From Marivivens sp. (lineage in GTDB: Bacteria; Pseudomonadota; Alphaproteobacteria; Rhodobacterales; Rhodobacteraceae): a stretch of DNA of 64,000 nucleotides. Of this stretch, positions 1-10,058 are shown in pieces (position 1 is the first letter of the stretch; each line of letters opens with the position of its first letter). Made by a program: the position numbers and the translations under genes. Under the pieces are notes generated by a model, which was not told the DNA's origin, made no database searches, and saw only the letters and a list, made by a program, of their open reading frames with translations. The stretch is from positions 434,001-498,000 of the forward strand of contig JAHEBU010000002.1 of assembly GCA_024642115.1 (NCBI GenBank). Direction: 5' to 3'.

Positions 1-637
1 ATCGCAGCGGTTCGGGCAGGTCGCTGGCGGCATAATCCACCCGCAGCACCCGGCGGCTTTGCGGGCGGGTCGCTGGCAAGGATCGGTGCAATGTCAGCAT
101 CGGCAGGACCTGCACATCGCCCGCCGCCGCCACGCAGGTTTCGACCGGCCCGGCCCCGGCCATCTTTCCGCTCTGCGACATCGGGATCAGCCCATGCTCA
201 TGGCTGCCCGGCACGATCTGCATCGTCCCGGTCTCAGCGTCGCAGGGGTCCAGATGCAGGCGGACAAACAGCATCGGGGCCAGAACCTCGACCGGCGGCT
301 CGCAATGCCAGACGCCCGCCTTGCAGGTCCAGTTGCCAAACCCCGGCACTTCGGCCCGCTCCCTCACGGCAATCACCCGGTCCTGATGCCACGGCAGGCC
401 CCAGTTCTGGCCCGCGGTCTTGTCGAACCAGACGATCCGCACCGGGCGCGCGCCAGCCAGCAGGCCGGTCAGGGCGCAGTGCAGTGGGCTTTCTTCCGCA
501 AGGACAGCAGCCAGATCGGCGGTCAGGCCCAACCGTGCCCCGGGTTTGCGCGCGGCCTGCTCGCCCGCCTGGGCCAGCGTGGCAAGCGCGTCCTTATCCA
601 AAACACCCCTCAGCCAATGCGGATGGTCAAGCGGCAT
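1..637 (-). CDS. Phytanoyl-CoA dioxygenase (PhyH) family protein, partial
   Basis: This is an Fe(II)/2-oxoglutarate-dependent oxygenase-like protein whose 3' end lies outside the window. The reading frame is open from ATG at 637 to base 1, about 212 residues. The putative iron ligands are visible: HxD in the string PWHQDRV and a distal His in LTLHRSL, followed by RRVLRVDY, as in PhyH proteins. PGSHEHG is a typical cupin-core strand. It lies 103 bases downstream of murD in the same direction and may be read through from the dcw operon. A good Shine-Dalgarno (AAAAGGA) actually precedes an out-of-frame six-codon ORF (MATVDA, 661-641) just before this start, so the start is uncertain by a few codons. 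The substrate cannot be deduced. Confidence 0.8.
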   Translation of the reverse strand, partial: MPLDHPHWLRGVLDKDALATLAQAGEQAARKPGARLGLTADLAAVLAEESPLHCALTGLLAGARPVRIVWFDKTAGQNWGLPWHQDRVIAVRERAEVPGFGNWTCKAGVWHCEPPVEVLAPMLFVRLHLDPCDAETGTMQIVPGSHEHGLIPMSQSGKMAGAGPVETCVAAAGDVQVLPMLTLHRSLPATRPQSRRVLRVDYAASDLPEPLR

Positions 638-740
638 GTTTACGCATCCACCGTCGCCATTTTCAGATTTCCTTTTAACTTCAATAGCCTGAAAACCGTC
701 CACGCGTGGACGCCCACGATCAGGTGGGGTGAAACCCGCA

Positions 741-2141
741 CTACGCCAGCCGTTTCTTCACCTCGGCCACGAAATCCTCGCCCCGCTTTTCAAAGTTGTC
801 GTACTGGTCGAAACTGGCCGCTGCCGGGGCCAGAAGGACAGTCTCGCCCGACTCCGCCTCGGCCATCGCCCGCTCGACCGCGCGGGCCATCGTGGTGCAG
901 ACCTCTGCCTCGATCCCCTTGAGTTGAAGCGCGAACCCCTCCGCCTCGCGGCCGATCACATAGGCCTTTCTGACCGACGCCAGATAGGGCAGAAGCCCGC
1001 CAAGCCCCCCCTCCTTCTCCAGCCCGCCGCAGATCCAGCGGATACCGTCAAAGGCCTGCAACGCCTTGGCCGCCGAATCCACGTTGGTGGCCTTGCTGTC
1101 GTTTACAAAAAACACGCCCCCCGCCTCGGCGATCCTTTGGCTGCGGTGGGGAAGGCCGGGATAGCTGTGCAAGGCCGCCTCGATCGCCTTGGGACCCAGC
1201 CCCAGCGACCGGCAGGCCGCATAGGCAGCACAGGCATTCTGATGATTATGCGCTCCCGGCAGGCCCACCACCCCGCGCAGGTCGATGGCGGCCACCTGTT
1301 TGCCCAGACGATATTCGGACAAGAACCCCTTGCGGGCAAAGACGGTCCATCCCTCGCCCACCAACTTCTGTCCGGACGACACCCGGATCACCCGATCGTC
1401 GCCCGGTCCTTCGGCCAGTTGATTGGCCAGGTACCTGCCCTCGGGTTCATCGACCCCGACAACGGCGCGATCTGGGCCACCTTCTGCGAACAGACGGCGC
1501 TTGGCGGCAAAATAGCCGCCCAGACCAGCATGGCGGTCCAGATGATCCGGCGACAGATTGGTAAAAACGGCCACATCGGGGGTCAGGGCGCGGGCCAGAT
1601 CGGTCTGGTAGGACGACAGTTCCAGCACCACCACCTCGCCATCCTCGGGCGGGTCGATGTCCAGCACCCCGCGCCCGATATTGCCCGCAAGCTGAGCGCG
1701 GCGGCCCGAGTGGGTCAGGATGTGATGGATCAGGGCCGAGGTTGTGGATTTTCCGTTCGAACCCGTCACCGCCACGACGCGGGGGGCGATGTCGAAATCC
1801 TCCCAGTCGTCGGTGGCAAAGGACCGAAAGAACAGCCCGATATCGTTGTCAACCGGAACGCCCGCGTCCCATGCGGTCGCGATGACCGGATGCGGCGCGG
1901 GATAGAGGTGCGGAATACCTGGGGACGTGATGAGCGTGGCGACGTCTGAAAACGCGCCCGCCTTGGTCAGATCGCGCACCTCAAGCCCCTCGGCCACGGC
2001 GGCGTCCCGCGCGGCAGGGCTGTCGTCCCAGACCACCGCCCGCGCCTCACCCGCAGCCAGCGCCCGCGCCGTGGCCCGGCCCGACCGGCCAAGCCCCAGC
2101 ACCGCGACCACCTTATCCTCGTATCCTCTGACCGGAATCAT
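741..2141 (-). CDS. murD: UDP-N-acetylmuramoyl-L-alanine--D-glutamate ligase
   Basis: MurD adds D-glutamate to UDP-MurNAc-L-Ala in the cytoplasm during peptidoglycan precursor synthesis. The protein has 466 residues, a usual length. An N-terminal Rossmann-like UDP-binding domain carries LGLGRSG (about residues 15-21). The Mur ligase ATP loop GSNGKST is at about 127-133, followed by LELSSYQ and [12 protein letters not shown], both typical of MurD. The C-terminal domain has FVNDSKATN, the usual D-Glu-binding strand. The ATG at 2141 starts directly on the conserved N terminus. It is the last recognisable dcw gene here. Unusually, a DUF2161 gene separates it from mraY. Confidence 0.96.
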   Translation of the reverse strand: MIPVRGYEDKVVAVLGLGRSGRATARALAAGEARAVVWDDSPAARDAAVAEGLEVRDLTKAGAFSDVATLITSPGIPHLYPAPHPVIATAWDAGVPVDNDIGLFFRSFATDDWEDFDIAPRVVAVTGSNGKSTTSALIHHILTHSGRRAQLAGNIGRGVLDIDPPEDGEVVVLELSSYQTDLARALTPDVAVFTNLSPDHLDRHAGLGGYFAAKRRLFAEGGPDRAVVGVDEPEGRYLANQLAEGPGDDRVIRVSSGQKLVGEGWTVFARKGFLSEYRLGKQVAAIDLRGVVGLPGAHNHQNACAAYAACRSLGLGPKAIEAALHSYPGLPHRSQRIAEAGGVFFVNDSKATNVDSAAKALQAFDGIRWICGGLEKEGGLGGLLPYLASVRKAYVIGREAEGFALQLKGIEAEVCTTMARAVERAMAEAESGETVLLAPAAASFDQYDNFEKRGEDFVAEVKKRLA

Positions 2142-2204
2142 GCTGCTCTTTCCCTGTTACCCGGCGGACCATGCCCCGCCCGGCCCGTCCTGCGCAAGAA
2201 GCGG

Positions 2205-2891
2205 TCAAAGGGTCGGCAGTCCCAGGCTCAGGCAATCCTGAGCGTGATCGACCAACGCCTGATGCCCGCGCGGGGTCAAGGCGTAGGTCGCCGGTCCCAG
2301 TTTTTCGAACCAGCCATAATGATCGGCCCGCAGGATCGCCGCTGCCCTGTCCACCCCAGCCGCGCGGGCCAGCGCGGCGGGCCGCGACGGCCCCCCGTCC
2401 CGCAGACAGCAGGCCATCCGCAAGGCATCCTGCCGGTAGGCGGTCATCCGTTTGCTGCGGGTGGTCCCGCCGGTGTTGGGATCGCCCACCCGGCGGTCGA
2501 ATTCGCGGATCAGGCGGCCCGCCTTTGCCGCAACCTTGCGCGGGGCATAGGGGCCGGGGTCCAGATGCGCCTCGACCGATCCCTTGCCCACATTCACGGC
2601 CAGCAGCCCCAGCCCCAAACGACGGCACAGCGTCACGATGTCCTTGTAGCGCAGGACCCAGCCCCGGTCGGACGACACCGGCACGGCCAGATAGACATGA
2701 TCGAACATCCGCTGCCGGGCGACGCCCTGCATCACAAGGGCCAGCGAAAAGGTGAGCTTGAGTTCGACCACGACGGGCTGCTCGTCCCCCCGCCGGGCCA
2801 TCACATCGCAATCGCCGATCTCGGCCTTGACGGTATAACCCTGCGCCTCCAGATGCGCTTTGATGGGCGCATAAAGGTCAGCTTCGCGCAT
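2205..2891 (-). CDS. DUF2161-type protein with PD-(D/E)XK nuclease-like core
   Basis: This 228-residue protein resembles the DUF2161 family found in Rhodobacteraceae. The N-terminal half has a restriction-nuclease-like pattern: Glu24, Asp29 in CDVMAR, then VVVELK with Glu43 and Lys45, that is D-(X)13-ExK. The C-terminal half (about 130-228) looks like a winged-helix-type region. No activity has been assigned here; nuclease function is inferred only from the ExK signature. Its ATG abuts the stop of mraY (TAAATG on the minus strand), so it is translationally coupled inside the cell-wall operon. Its presence between mraY and murD is notable because no cell-wall function is evident from the sequence. 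Confidence 0.75.
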   Translation of the reverse strand: MREADLYAPIKAHLEAQGYTVKAEIGDCDVMARRGDEQPVVVELKLTFSLALVMQGVARQRMFDHVYLAVPVSSDRGWVLRYKDIVTLCRRLGLGLLAVNVGKGSVEAHLDPGPYAPRKVAAKAGRLIREFDRRVGDPNTGGTTRSKRMTAYRQDALRMACCLRDGGPSRPAALARAAGVDRAAAILRADHYGWFEKLGPATYALTPRGHQALVDHAQDCLSLGLPTL

Positions 2892-3974
2892 TTACCGGAC
2901 CTTGAGCGTGGCAAGCCCGATCACTGCGAGGATGAGGGAGATGATCCAGAACCGGATCACGATCTGCGGCTCGGCCCAGCCCTTTTTCTCGTAATGGTGG
3001 TGGATCGGGGCCATGAGGAAAACCCGCTTGCCCGTGCGTTTGAAGTAGAGGACTTGAATGATGACCGACAGCGCCTCGACCACGAACAACCCGCCAACGA
3101 TGGCCAGAACGATTTCGTGCTTGGTGGCGACGGCGATCGCGCCCAATGCGCCACCGAGGGCAAGCGACCCGGTGTCACCCATGAACACGGCGGCGGGCGG
3201 CGCGTTGTACCACAGGAACCCAAGGCCCCCACCAATCAGACCGGCGCAAAAGATCAGGATTTCCCCACTTTCCGGCACATAATGCAGGCCCAGCGAATCC
3301 GAAAAGTCGACCCGGCCCACAAAATAGGAAATTACCCCGAACGTGGCCGCCGCAATCATCACCGGCATGATGGCCAGCCCGTCCAGCCCGTCGGTCAAGT
3401 TGACCGCGTTGGCGGCACCCACGATGACGATGATCGCAAACGGAACGAACAGGAACCCGAGGTTCAACAGCGCGTCCTTGAACACAGGAAAGGCAAGTTC
3501 GTTGCGCAGATCGACGGGGTGGTATTGCGCCGCCCAATAGCCCGCGATCCCGGCAATCACCAACCCGGCCAACAGCCGGATGCGGCTGCTGACCCCGGCG
3601 GTATTCTGTTTGCGCACCTTGGCGTAATCGTCGGCAAAGCCAATCAAGGCAAAGCCCAGCGTCACGAACAGGACCATCCAGACATAGGGGTTGTCCAGAC
3701 GCGCCCACAGGACCGTGGCTGTCGTCAGTGCCGCGATGATCAGCAGGCCGCCCATGGTGGGCGTTCCCGCTTTGATGAAATGCCCCTCGGGGCCGTCGCT
3801 GCGGATCGGCTGACCCTTGCCCTGCTTGCGCCGCAGCACGTTGATAAGCGGTTTGCCAAAGATAAAGCCAAAGACCAGCGCCGTCAGAAACGCCCCGCCT
3901 GCGCGGAACGTGATATAGCGGAAGAGGTTGAAAAAATCCCCTCCGTCCGACAATGCGGTCAACCAGTACAACAT
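2892..3974 (-). CDS. mraY: Phospho-N-acetylmuramoyl-pentapeptide transferase
   Basis: MraY transfers phospho-MurNAc-pentapeptide to undecaprenyl phosphate, forming lipid I at the inner membrane. The product is 360 residues with about ten hydrophobic segments. Signature acidic residues are present: FADDYAK with Asp115-Asp116, and NLTDGLDGL around 192-200. The C terminus has APIHHHYE. The open frame extends 36 codons further upstream, but the ATG at 3974 gives the family N terminus MLYWL and leaves a four-base gap after murF. The longer form would overlap murF extensively and encodes a non-membrane, Arg-rich leader, so it was rejected. Confidence 0.97.
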   Translation of the reverse strand: MLYWLTALSDGGDFFNLFRYITFRAGGAFLTALVFGFIFGKPLINVLRRKQGKGQPIRSDGPEGHFIKAGTPTMGGLLIIAALTTATVLWARLDNPYVWMVLFVTLGFALIGFADDYAKVRKQNTAGVSSRIRLLAGLVIAGIAGYWAAQYHPVDLRNELAFPVFKDALLNLGFLFVPFAIIVIVGAANAVNLTDGLDGLAIMPVMIAAATFGVISYFVGRVDFSDSLGLHYVPESGEILIFCAGLIGGGLGFLWYNAPPAAVFMGDTGSLALGGALGAIAVATKHEIVLAIVGGLFVVEALSVIIQVLYFKRTGKRVFLMAPIHHHYEKKGWAEPQIVIRFWIISLILAVIGLATLKVR

Positions 3975-3978
3975 CTGC

Positions 3979-5418
3979 TCACGCCTCGTTTTCGGTCTTG
4001 GGGCTGCGATGCCCCAGTTTGCGGATGGCGTCAACGACGATGCTGACCTTGCTGCCCTTGGACCCCTTGACCAGCACGACATCGCCTGCGTCCACCATCC
4101 GCGACACGTCTGGCACCAGATCCTCGGCCTTGAGCGTCCAGCGCCCGCGTTTGGTTTCGGGCAGCATTTCCCACAGGGATTTCATGCGCGGTCCGGCGCA
4201 GTGGATCATGTCAATCGCCGCCATCGACGGGTCGGTCGCCATGCCCGCGTGCAGCGCCAACTCGTCTGGCCCAAGTTCCAGCATATCGCCCAGAATTGCC
4301 ACCCGCCGCCCCTTGGACACGCGCCCCACGCCGTTGCGGGGCTGCGAGGCGGCGAGAACTTCGAGCGACGCCGAGAGAGAGGTCGGGTTGGCGTTGAAGG
4401 CATCGTCGATCAGGTCGAGGCTTTCGCCATCCCGCGCCACGTCCAGCACCAGCACCTCGCGCGTGCCGCGGCCTGCGGGCGGTTCCCAGTGGCCCAGATC
4501 GCAAAGGGCCTGCGCCCGGTCTGCCCCCAAGGCCCCGACGACGGCGATGACGCCCAGCGCGTTGACCGCAAAATGCCGCCCCTCGGTCCCGACCTTGAGC
4601 AGGACGGGCGTGCGCCACGCCCGCGCGCGGCCCACCGTATGCCCTTCGGCCACGCGGACCTCGGTCAGGCGGTGGTGATTTCCGGGGTTCTGGCCAAAGG
4701 TGATGATCCGCGCATGGGCCCGCTCGGCGGCGGCGATAAGGATATGGGTGTTGGGCAGGTCGCCGTTCAGAACCGCCACCCCGCCAGGCTCCAGCCCTTC
4801 GCAGATTGATCCCTTTTCGACGGCGATTCCGTCAATGTTTTCAAATGCCTCAAGGTGTGCGGCCGCGACGGTGGTGACCATGACCACATGCGGGCGGGCC
4901 ATCTTTGATAGCGGTGCGATTTCGCCAGGATGGTTCATGCCGATCTCTATCACGGCAAATTGGGTATCCTTTGGCATCCGCGCCAGCGTCAGCGGCACGC
5001 CCCAGTGGTTGTTGTAGGACGCCTCGGCGGCGTGGGTCCGGCCCTGACCCTGAAGGGCCGAGCGCAGCATTTCCTTGGTCGAGGTCTTGCCGACCGACCC
5101 GGTAACGCCCACGACCTTGGCCTTGGTCCGGGCGCGGGCGGCAATACCCAACTGCTCTAGCGCGGCCAGCACATCCGGCACGATCAACAGCGGCGCATCG
5201 TCGGGCACGTCGGCGGGGCGGTGTGTGACCATCGCTGCGGCCGCCCCTTTGTCGAGCGCATGTTTTACAAAATCATGCCCGTCCCGTTCAGCCTTGAGCG
5301 CCACGAACAAATCGCCCGGTTTGATCGTGCGGGTGTCGATGGACACGCCGTCGGCCTGCCAGTCTCGCGTCGTCTGCCCGCCTGTCGCCGCGATTGCCTC
5401 TGCACTGGTCCACAGCAT
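3979..5418 (-). CDS. murF: UDP-N-acetylmuramoyl-tripeptide--D-alanyl-D-alanine ligase
   Basis: MurF joins D-Ala-D-Ala to the UDP-MurNAc-tripeptide. The protein has 479 residues. An N-terminal UDP-binding domain with [14 protein letters not shown] is followed by the ATP loop [11 protein letters not shown] (about 105-115), then [13 protein letters not shown] and [11 protein letters not shown], which are characteristic of MurF. The middle domain ends with [10 protein letters not shown]. The C terminus contains [10 protein letters not shown]. Its ATG overlaps the murE stop in ATGA at 5416-5420, so translation is coupled. The gene sits in the standard murE-murF-mraY order. Confidence 0.97.
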   Translation of the reverse strand: MLWTSAEAIAATGGQTTRDWQADGVSIDTRTIKPGDLFVALKAERDGHDFVKHALDKGAAAAMVTHRPADVPDDAPLLIVPDVLAALEQLGIAARARTKAKVVGVTGSVGKTSTKEMLRSALQGQGRTHAAEASYNNHWGVPLTLARMPKDTQFAVIEIGMNHPGEIAPLSKMARPHVVMVTTVAAAHLEAFENIDGIAVEKGSICEGLEPGGVAVLNGDLPNTHILIAAAERAHARIITFGQNPGNHHRLTEVRVAEGHTVGRARAWRTPVLLKVGTEGRHFAVNALGVIAVVGALGADRAQALCDLGHWEPPAGRGTREVLVLDVARDGESLDLIDDAFNANPTSLSASLEVLAASQPRNGVGRVSKGRRVAILGDMLELGPDELALHAGMATDPSMAAIDMIHCAGPRMKSLWEMLPETKRGRWTLKAEDLVPDVSRMVDAGDVVLVKGSKGSKVSIVVDAIRKLGHRSPKTENEA

Positions 5419-6935
5419 CAGATTGTCCCGTCCAGGGCGGCCACGGCCACGCTGGCCTGTTCCACGTCGTCAAAGGGCAGCACATCGTCGCCGACGATCT
5501 GGCCCGTCTCGTGCCCCTTGCCGCAGATCAGCAGGGCATCGCCGGGGCCAAGTGCATCGACGCCGCGCAGGATCGCCTCGGCCCGGTCGCCGACCTCGGT
5601 GGCGCGGTCGGCACCGCCTGCCATGATGATACCGGCCATGACCGCGTCGCGGATCGAGGCGGGCGATTCAGAGCGGGGGTTGTCGTCGGTCACGATGACC
5701 TGATCGGCGTTCTGGGCGGCTGCGGCCCCCATCAGCGGGCGCTTAGTGGCATCCCGGTCGCCGCCCGCCCCCACGATGGCCACGATCCGGCCCATGACAT
5801 GCGGGCGCAGCGCCTGAAGGGCGGTTTCGACCGCATCGGGCGTGTGCGCGTAATCGACAAAGACGGCCGATCCATTGGTGCGGGTCGCGGCCAACTGCAT
5901 CCGGCCGCGCACGGTGGTCAGTTGCGGCAGGGCGTCGAACACCTCGTGCGGATCGCCCCCCGCCGCAATGACAAGACCAGCGGCGAGCAACACATTCTCG
6001 GCCTGAAAGCCGCCGATCAGACGCAGTCGGTTCATGTTCGGGCGGCCTTGCCAATCAAACCGTAAGTCCTGCCCGGTCGCATCGAACCGTTGGGCCGTCA
6101 GGCGCAGGCGGGCGCCAGGATGGCGACCAACGCCGATCACCTCGACCCCGCGAGCGGTGCAGATACTGGCCACTTCGGGGCCTTTGGGGTCGTCCAGATT
6201 GATGACCGCCACGCCCTCTTCCGGCAGGACGCGGGTAAAAAGGCCCATCTTGGCGTCGAAATACGCTTCGAACGTGTGGTGATAATCCAGATGATCCTGG
6301 GTGAAATTGGTGAACCCCGCAGCGGCCAACAAAACCCCGTCAAGACGACGCTGATCCAGACCGTGCGACGACGCCTCCATCGCCGCATGGCTGATGCCCG
6401 CGCGGGCGGCTTCGGCCATGACGCGGTGCAGGGTGATCGGATCGGGGGTGGTGTGGCGCAGCGGATGGGTCCACGCGCCTTCGACCCCGGTGGTGCCGAT
6501 GTTGACGGCAGCCAGACCCATCTCGACCCAGATCTGTCGGCAGAAAGTGGACACCGAGGTTTTGCCGTTGGTCCCGGTGACCGCCACAACTGTTCCTGGA
6601 TGGGCCCCGAACCAGATCGAGGCGGTCTGCGCCAGCGTCGCGCGCGGGTCCTGCGCGATGACGACGGCGACGGACGATCCGCCCAGCGCATCGGCGGCGA
6701 TCCTTGCGCCCTCGGCATCGGTCAGGATCGCCCCTGCCCCCTGCCGCAGCGCCAGCGGAATAAACTCGGCCCCGTGTACCTTGACCCCCGGCAGGGCTGC
6801 GAACAGATGGCCGGTGCGAACATCGCGGCTGTCCACCGAAAGGCCAGTCACCCGCGCCTCGCGCCCGCCCGCGGCATGCAGCCCCAGATCCGCCAGCGCG
6901 CTGACTTTGCCGCCTGCCTCTGCCCCGTTGCCCAT
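5418..6935 (-). CDS. murE: UDP-N-acetylmuramoyl-tripeptide synthetase (meso-DAP adding)
   Basis: MurE adds the third amino acid to the peptidoglycan stem peptide. The product is 505 residues. VDSRDVRTGHLF opens the UDP-binding domain, the ATP loop GTNGKTS is at about 121-127, and EASSHGL and FTNFTQDHLDYH follow. The motif DDNPRSE, near residue 420, is the DNPR signature that specifies meso-diaminopimelate, as expected in a Gram-negative cell. The frame is open to 6989, but the ATG at 6935 has an AAGGGG Shine-Dalgarno eight bases upstream and lies just beyond the ftsI stop, so it was chosen. Confidence 0.96.
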   Translation of the reverse strand: MGNGAEAGGKVSALADLGLHAAGGREARVTGLSVDSRDVRTGHLFAALPGVKVHGAEFIPLALRQGAGAILTDAEGARIAADALGGSSVAVVIAQDPRATLAQTASIWFGAHPGTVVAVTGTNGKTSVSTFCRQIWVEMGLAAVNIGTTGVEGAWTHPLRHTTPDPITLHRVMAEAARAGISHAAMEASSHGLDQRRLDGVLLAAAGFTNFTQDHLDYHHTFEAYFDAKMGLFTRVLPEEGVAVINLDDPKGPEVASICTARGVEVIGVGRHPGARLRLTAQRFDATGQDLRFDWQGRPNMNRLRLIGGFQAENVLLAAGLVIAAGGDPHEVFDALPQLTTVRGRMQLAATRTNGSAVFVDYAHTPDAVETALQALRPHVMGRIVAIVGAGGDRDATKRPLMGAAAAQNADQVIVTDDNPRSESPASIRDAVMAGIIMAGGADRATEVGDRAEAILRGVDALGPGDALLICGKGHETGQIVGDDVLPFDDVEQASVAVAALDGTI

Positions 6936-6945
6936 ATCGACCCCT

Positions 6946-8727
6946 TCAGTTCGAGGTGAGTGATACACCGGCAAGCTGGGCAGGATCAACTTGCGGTCTG
7001 AGACCTAGCAGCGGACCGATCCGGCGGATCATTTCGGCGGCCACGGGCACAGCGGTCCAGCCGGCGGTGCGGCGTGGCTGCGGACCTGAGGTTTCGGATG
7101 GTTCGTCCAGCGTGACGATCAGGACGTACTTGGGGTTGGACGCCGGAAAGACCGAGGCAAAGGTGGCGATCACCTTGTCGCCATAATAGCCACCGTTGGG
7201 TTTGGGCTTGTCGGCCGTTCCGGTCTTGCCCCCCACCTCGTAGCCCGGAACGTCGCCAAAGGACGCCGTGCCGCGGGTCACCACCTGACGGATCATGTCG
7301 CGCACCGCGGCAGACACGGCAGGCGTCACGATCCGTTCACCCTCGGCCAGATGGTCCCGGCGCAGGAGGGTCGGCGTGACACGGGTGCCGCCATTGAGGA
7401 CCGACGCATAGGCGGTGGCCAGATGCAGCGGGGAATCGGCGATGCCGTGGCCATAGGATACCGTCATGGTCGACAGGTCCGACCAGTTGCGGGGAAGTTG
7501 CGGACGGCCTGTTGGAGCCTCGACCATCTCGACCGGGGTGGCATCGAACAGACCAAGCGATTTCAGGAACGACTGCTGCCGTTCGGTGCCGATCATCATC
7601 GCAATCCGCGCGGCGCCGATGTTTGAGGATTCAACGATCACATCCGTTGTCGAAAGCTGCGCGCCGTAGTCGTGGAAGTCGTTGATGCGGAACCGGCCCC
7701 AAACCAGCGGACCGCGGGTGTCAATCATTGTGTTGGGGTTGATCAGGCCCAGTTCCATCGCCTGTGCCACCGCAAAGACCTTGAACGTGGACCCCAGTTC
7801 ATAGACCCCCTGCACCGCGCGGTTGAACAGGGGGCTGTCCGACTGGTCGCCCGTCAACAGGGCGCGGGGGCGGTTGTTGGGATCGAAATCGGGCAACGAG
7901 ACCATCGAGATGATTTCGCCCGTGTGCACGTCCATCAGGACGGCGGCGGCCCCCTTGGCATTCATGAGGGTCATGCCGCCCGCCAGCACCTGTTCGACGG
8001 CGGCCTGCACGGTCAGGTCGATGGACAGTTGCAGGGGCGCACCTTCGTTGGCGGGGTCACGCAGGTACTGGTCAAACTGCTTTTCAACGCCGGCGACGCC
8101 GATGACTTCTGCGGAATCAACGCCTTCGCGCCCATAGCTCGCCCCGCCAAGGATGTGGCTGGCAACCGGACCGTTGGGATACAGGCGCATCTCGCGCGGG
8201 CCGAACAGCAGGCCGGGATCGCCGATGTCATGGACGGCCTGCATCTGTTCGGCGCTCAGCGTGCGGCGAACCCAGACGAATTTACGTTCGCCACTGAAAT
8301 CGCGGACCAGACGGTCCTCGTCCAGTTCGGGGAAGATGGCGGCGAGTTTGTGGGCGGCGCCCGCCGGGTCGACCATCTGCTGGGGCTGGGCATACAGGGC
8401 GTTGGTGTCAAAGTTGGTGGCCAGCAGGCGGCCATTGCGGTCGATGATATCAGCGCGCTGTCCGATGATCGGGCTGCCTTCGACGGCGGCGCGGGGCTCT
8501 TCGGGGACGGACCCGGCCACGACGCCCATGCGCAGACCCACGGCCACAAAAGCGCAAAAGAACATCAGACCCAGCGTGAACAGGCGGCTTTCGGCCCGGT
8601 CGCGGGCACGGTCGCGGATCGCCTCGGCCCGCAGGAGGCGGTTTTCCTTTTCGATGGCGTCCGGATTTTCGCCGTTGGCCCGGGCGCGCAGAATCCGGGC
8701 GAGCGGACGGAGGGGAGTGCGGATCAT
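6946..8727 (-). CDS. ftsI: Penicillin-binding protein 3-type transpeptidase FtsI
   Basis: FtsI is the septal peptidoglycan DD-transpeptidase of the divisome, anchored in the inner membrane. The protein has 593 residues. A cytoplasmic Arg-rich leader is followed by a membrane segment at about 51-68, a PBP dimerisation domain (from RADIIDRNGR at about 91), and the transpeptidase domain. The three catalytic motifs are seen: STFK with Ser313, SSN at 367-369, and KTGT at 501-504. Its ATG overlaps the ftsL stop in ATGA at 8724-8727. The C terminus overlaps nothing; murE begins 11 bases beyond its stop. Confidence 0.96.
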   Translation of the reverse strand: MIRTPLRPLARILRARANGENPDAIEKENRLLRAEAIRDRARDRAESRLFTLGLMFFCAFVAVGLRMGVVAGSVPEEPRAAVEGSPIIGQRADIIDRNGRLLATNFDTNALYAQPQQMVDPAGAAHKLAAIFPELDEDRLVRDFSGERKFVWVRRTLSAEQMQAVHDIGDPGLLFGPREMRLYPNGPVASHILGGASYGREGVDSAEVIGVAGVEKQFDQYLRDPANEGAPLQLSIDLTVQAAVEQVLAGGMTLMNAKGAAAVLMDVHTGEIISMVSLPDFDPNNRPRALLTGDQSDSPLFNRAVQGVYELGSTFKVFAVAQAMELGLINPNTMIDTRGPLVWGRFRINDFHDYGAQLSTTDVIVESSNIGAARIAMMIGTERQQSFLKSLGLFDATPVEMVEAPTGRPQLPRNWSDLSTMTVSYGHGIADSPLHLATAYASVLNGGTRVTPTLLRRDHLAEGERIVTPAVSAAVRDMIRQVVTRGTASFGDVPGYEVGGKTGTADKPKPNGGYYGDKVIATFASVFPASNPKYVLIVTLDEPSETSGPQPRRTAGWTAVPVAAEMIRRIGPLLGLRPQVDPAQLAGVSLTSN

Positions 8728-9077
8728 AGCGGTTCCTCCGTGCTGCCGTCGCTTGAAACGCTGACGGGGTCGGTGATGGGCGGCAAGGCGGCGGGCGGAT
8801 ACAGGATCTGGTTGACCGACCCAAAGGCCCCCGGTTCGATCGGCAACAGGCCCAGTCGGTCAAAATTCAGATCGGCCAGGTCGCGCAAACGGTCGGGGCG
8901 GTTAAGATAGGCCCACTCTGCCTTGAGCACGCCCAGACGTTCATGTGCCGCACCAATATCGGCATGCAACCGTCTGACTTCCTTTATTGATTCCTGTGTC
9001 CGATAGTTTTCGTGATAGGCCCAGAAGGCCAGCCCCATCACCACCAGCGCCGCACAAATCCGTAAAACCCACTGCAT
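8724..9077 (-). CDS. ftsL: Cell division protein FtsL
   Basis: FtsL is a small bitopic divisome protein. The 117-residue product has an N-terminal membrane segment (about 4-20), a Tyr-rich junction, then a heptad-like stretch (about 27-62) ending in LNRPDRLRDLA, the usual FtsL/DivIC-type LxxPxRIExxA pattern. Sequence conservation in this family is low, so the assignment also rests on position between rsmH and ftsI. Translation is coupled on both sides: its start shares TAATG with the rsmH stop (9075-9079) and its stop shares ATGA with the ftsI start. Confidence 0.9.
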   Translation of the reverse strand: MQWVLRICAALVVMGLAFWAYHENYRTQESIKEVRRLHADIGAAHERLGVLKAEWAYLNRPDRLRDLADLNFDRLGLLPIEPGAFGSVNQILYPPAALPPITDPVSVSSDGSTEEPL

Positions 9078-10054
9078 TACCTGTCCCCTTTTCGCAGCGG
9101 CATCCCCAATGCCGCCCTGTCGATCCGTTCGGCGGGCGCATCCGTCCGCCGGGCCACCCGCAGTTTGGCCGAACGGGCCCGCGGGTTGGCGTTTACCTCG
9201 GCCTCGTCCGGGCCGATTGCCTTTTTCGTGACCGGCTCGAACGCCGGAACCGTCCGCACCGTTTCGGGGGCAAAGCGGTTGGCGTTGGCGGTCTGACCCG
9301 AGCGGGCCTGAAAGAACCGTTTGACCATCCGGTCCTCGACCGAATGAAAGGTAACGACGGCGAACATCCCACCGGGTCTGAGCGCCCGTTCAGCGGCCAT
9401 CAGCCCCTCGGCCAGTTGCCCGTATTCGTCGTTCACAGCGATCCGCAGCGCCTGAAAGGTCCGGGTGGCTGGGTTGCTTTGGCCCGGCTTGGGGCGGGGC
9501 AGACAGCCCGCCACGATCCCGGCCAGTTGCATGGTGGTTGTCACGGGACGGGCCGCGACGATGGCCTTGGCAATCCGGCGCGAGGCGCGTTCTTCACCAT
9601 AAAGATAAATGATATCGGCCAGATCAGCTTCGTCCGTATCATTGACCAGATCGGCGGCAGAGGGGCCGCTTTGGCTCATTCGCATATCGAGCGGACCGTC
9701 GCGCATGAAGGAAAAGCCACGCTCGGGCTGGTCGATCTGCATGGAACTGACACCGAGATCCAGAACAATGCCATCCAGATCGGTGCCATAATCGTCCATT
9801 TGCGAAAACGTGCCCTCGACCATGTCGATCCGGTCGCTATATCCGGCCGCCCAATCACGGGCCATTGCGAACACGGAAGGGTCGCGGTCCACCGCAATCA
9901 CCTTGTCTGCCCCGGCGGCCAGCAATCCACGAGTATAGCCCCCTGCCCCGAATGTGCCATCGAGCCAGATGCCGGACACTGGCGCCACGGCCGCCAGAAG
10001 CGGGGTCAGAAGGACGGGGATATGGGGGTCGGCGGCGGCAGCTGCGGGGGACAT
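9077..10054 (-). CDS. rsmH: 16S rRNA (cytosine(1402)-N(4))-methyltransferase
   Basis: RsmH (MraW) methylates N4 of C1402 in 16S rRNA using S-adenosylmethionine. The product has 325 residues. The SAM-binding motif [12 protein letters not shown] (about 33-44) is followed by AVDRDPSVF, then [11 protein letters not shown] and RGFSF, all characteristic of the family. [13 protein letters not shown] lies in the last third. It starts four bases after the mraZ stop and overlaps ftsL by one base (TAATG), so it is the second gene of the dcw operon. Confidence 0.97.
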   Translation of the reverse strand: MSPAAAAADPHIPVLLTPLLAAVAPVSGIWLDGTFGAGGYTRGLLAAGADKVIAVDRDPSVFAMARDWAAGYSDRIDMVEGTFSQMDDYGTDLDGIVLDLGVSSMQIDQPERGFSFMRDGPLDMRMSQSGPSAADLVNDTDEADLADIIYLYGEERASRRIAKAIVAARPVTTTMQLAGIVAGCLPRPKPGQSNPATRTFQALRIAVNDEYGQLAEGLMAAERALRPGGMFAVVTFHSVEDRMVKRFFQARSGQTANANRFAPETVRTVPAFEPVTKKAIGPDEAEVNANPRARSAKLRVARRTDAPAERIDRAALGMPLRKGDR

Positions 10055-10058
10055 CGCG

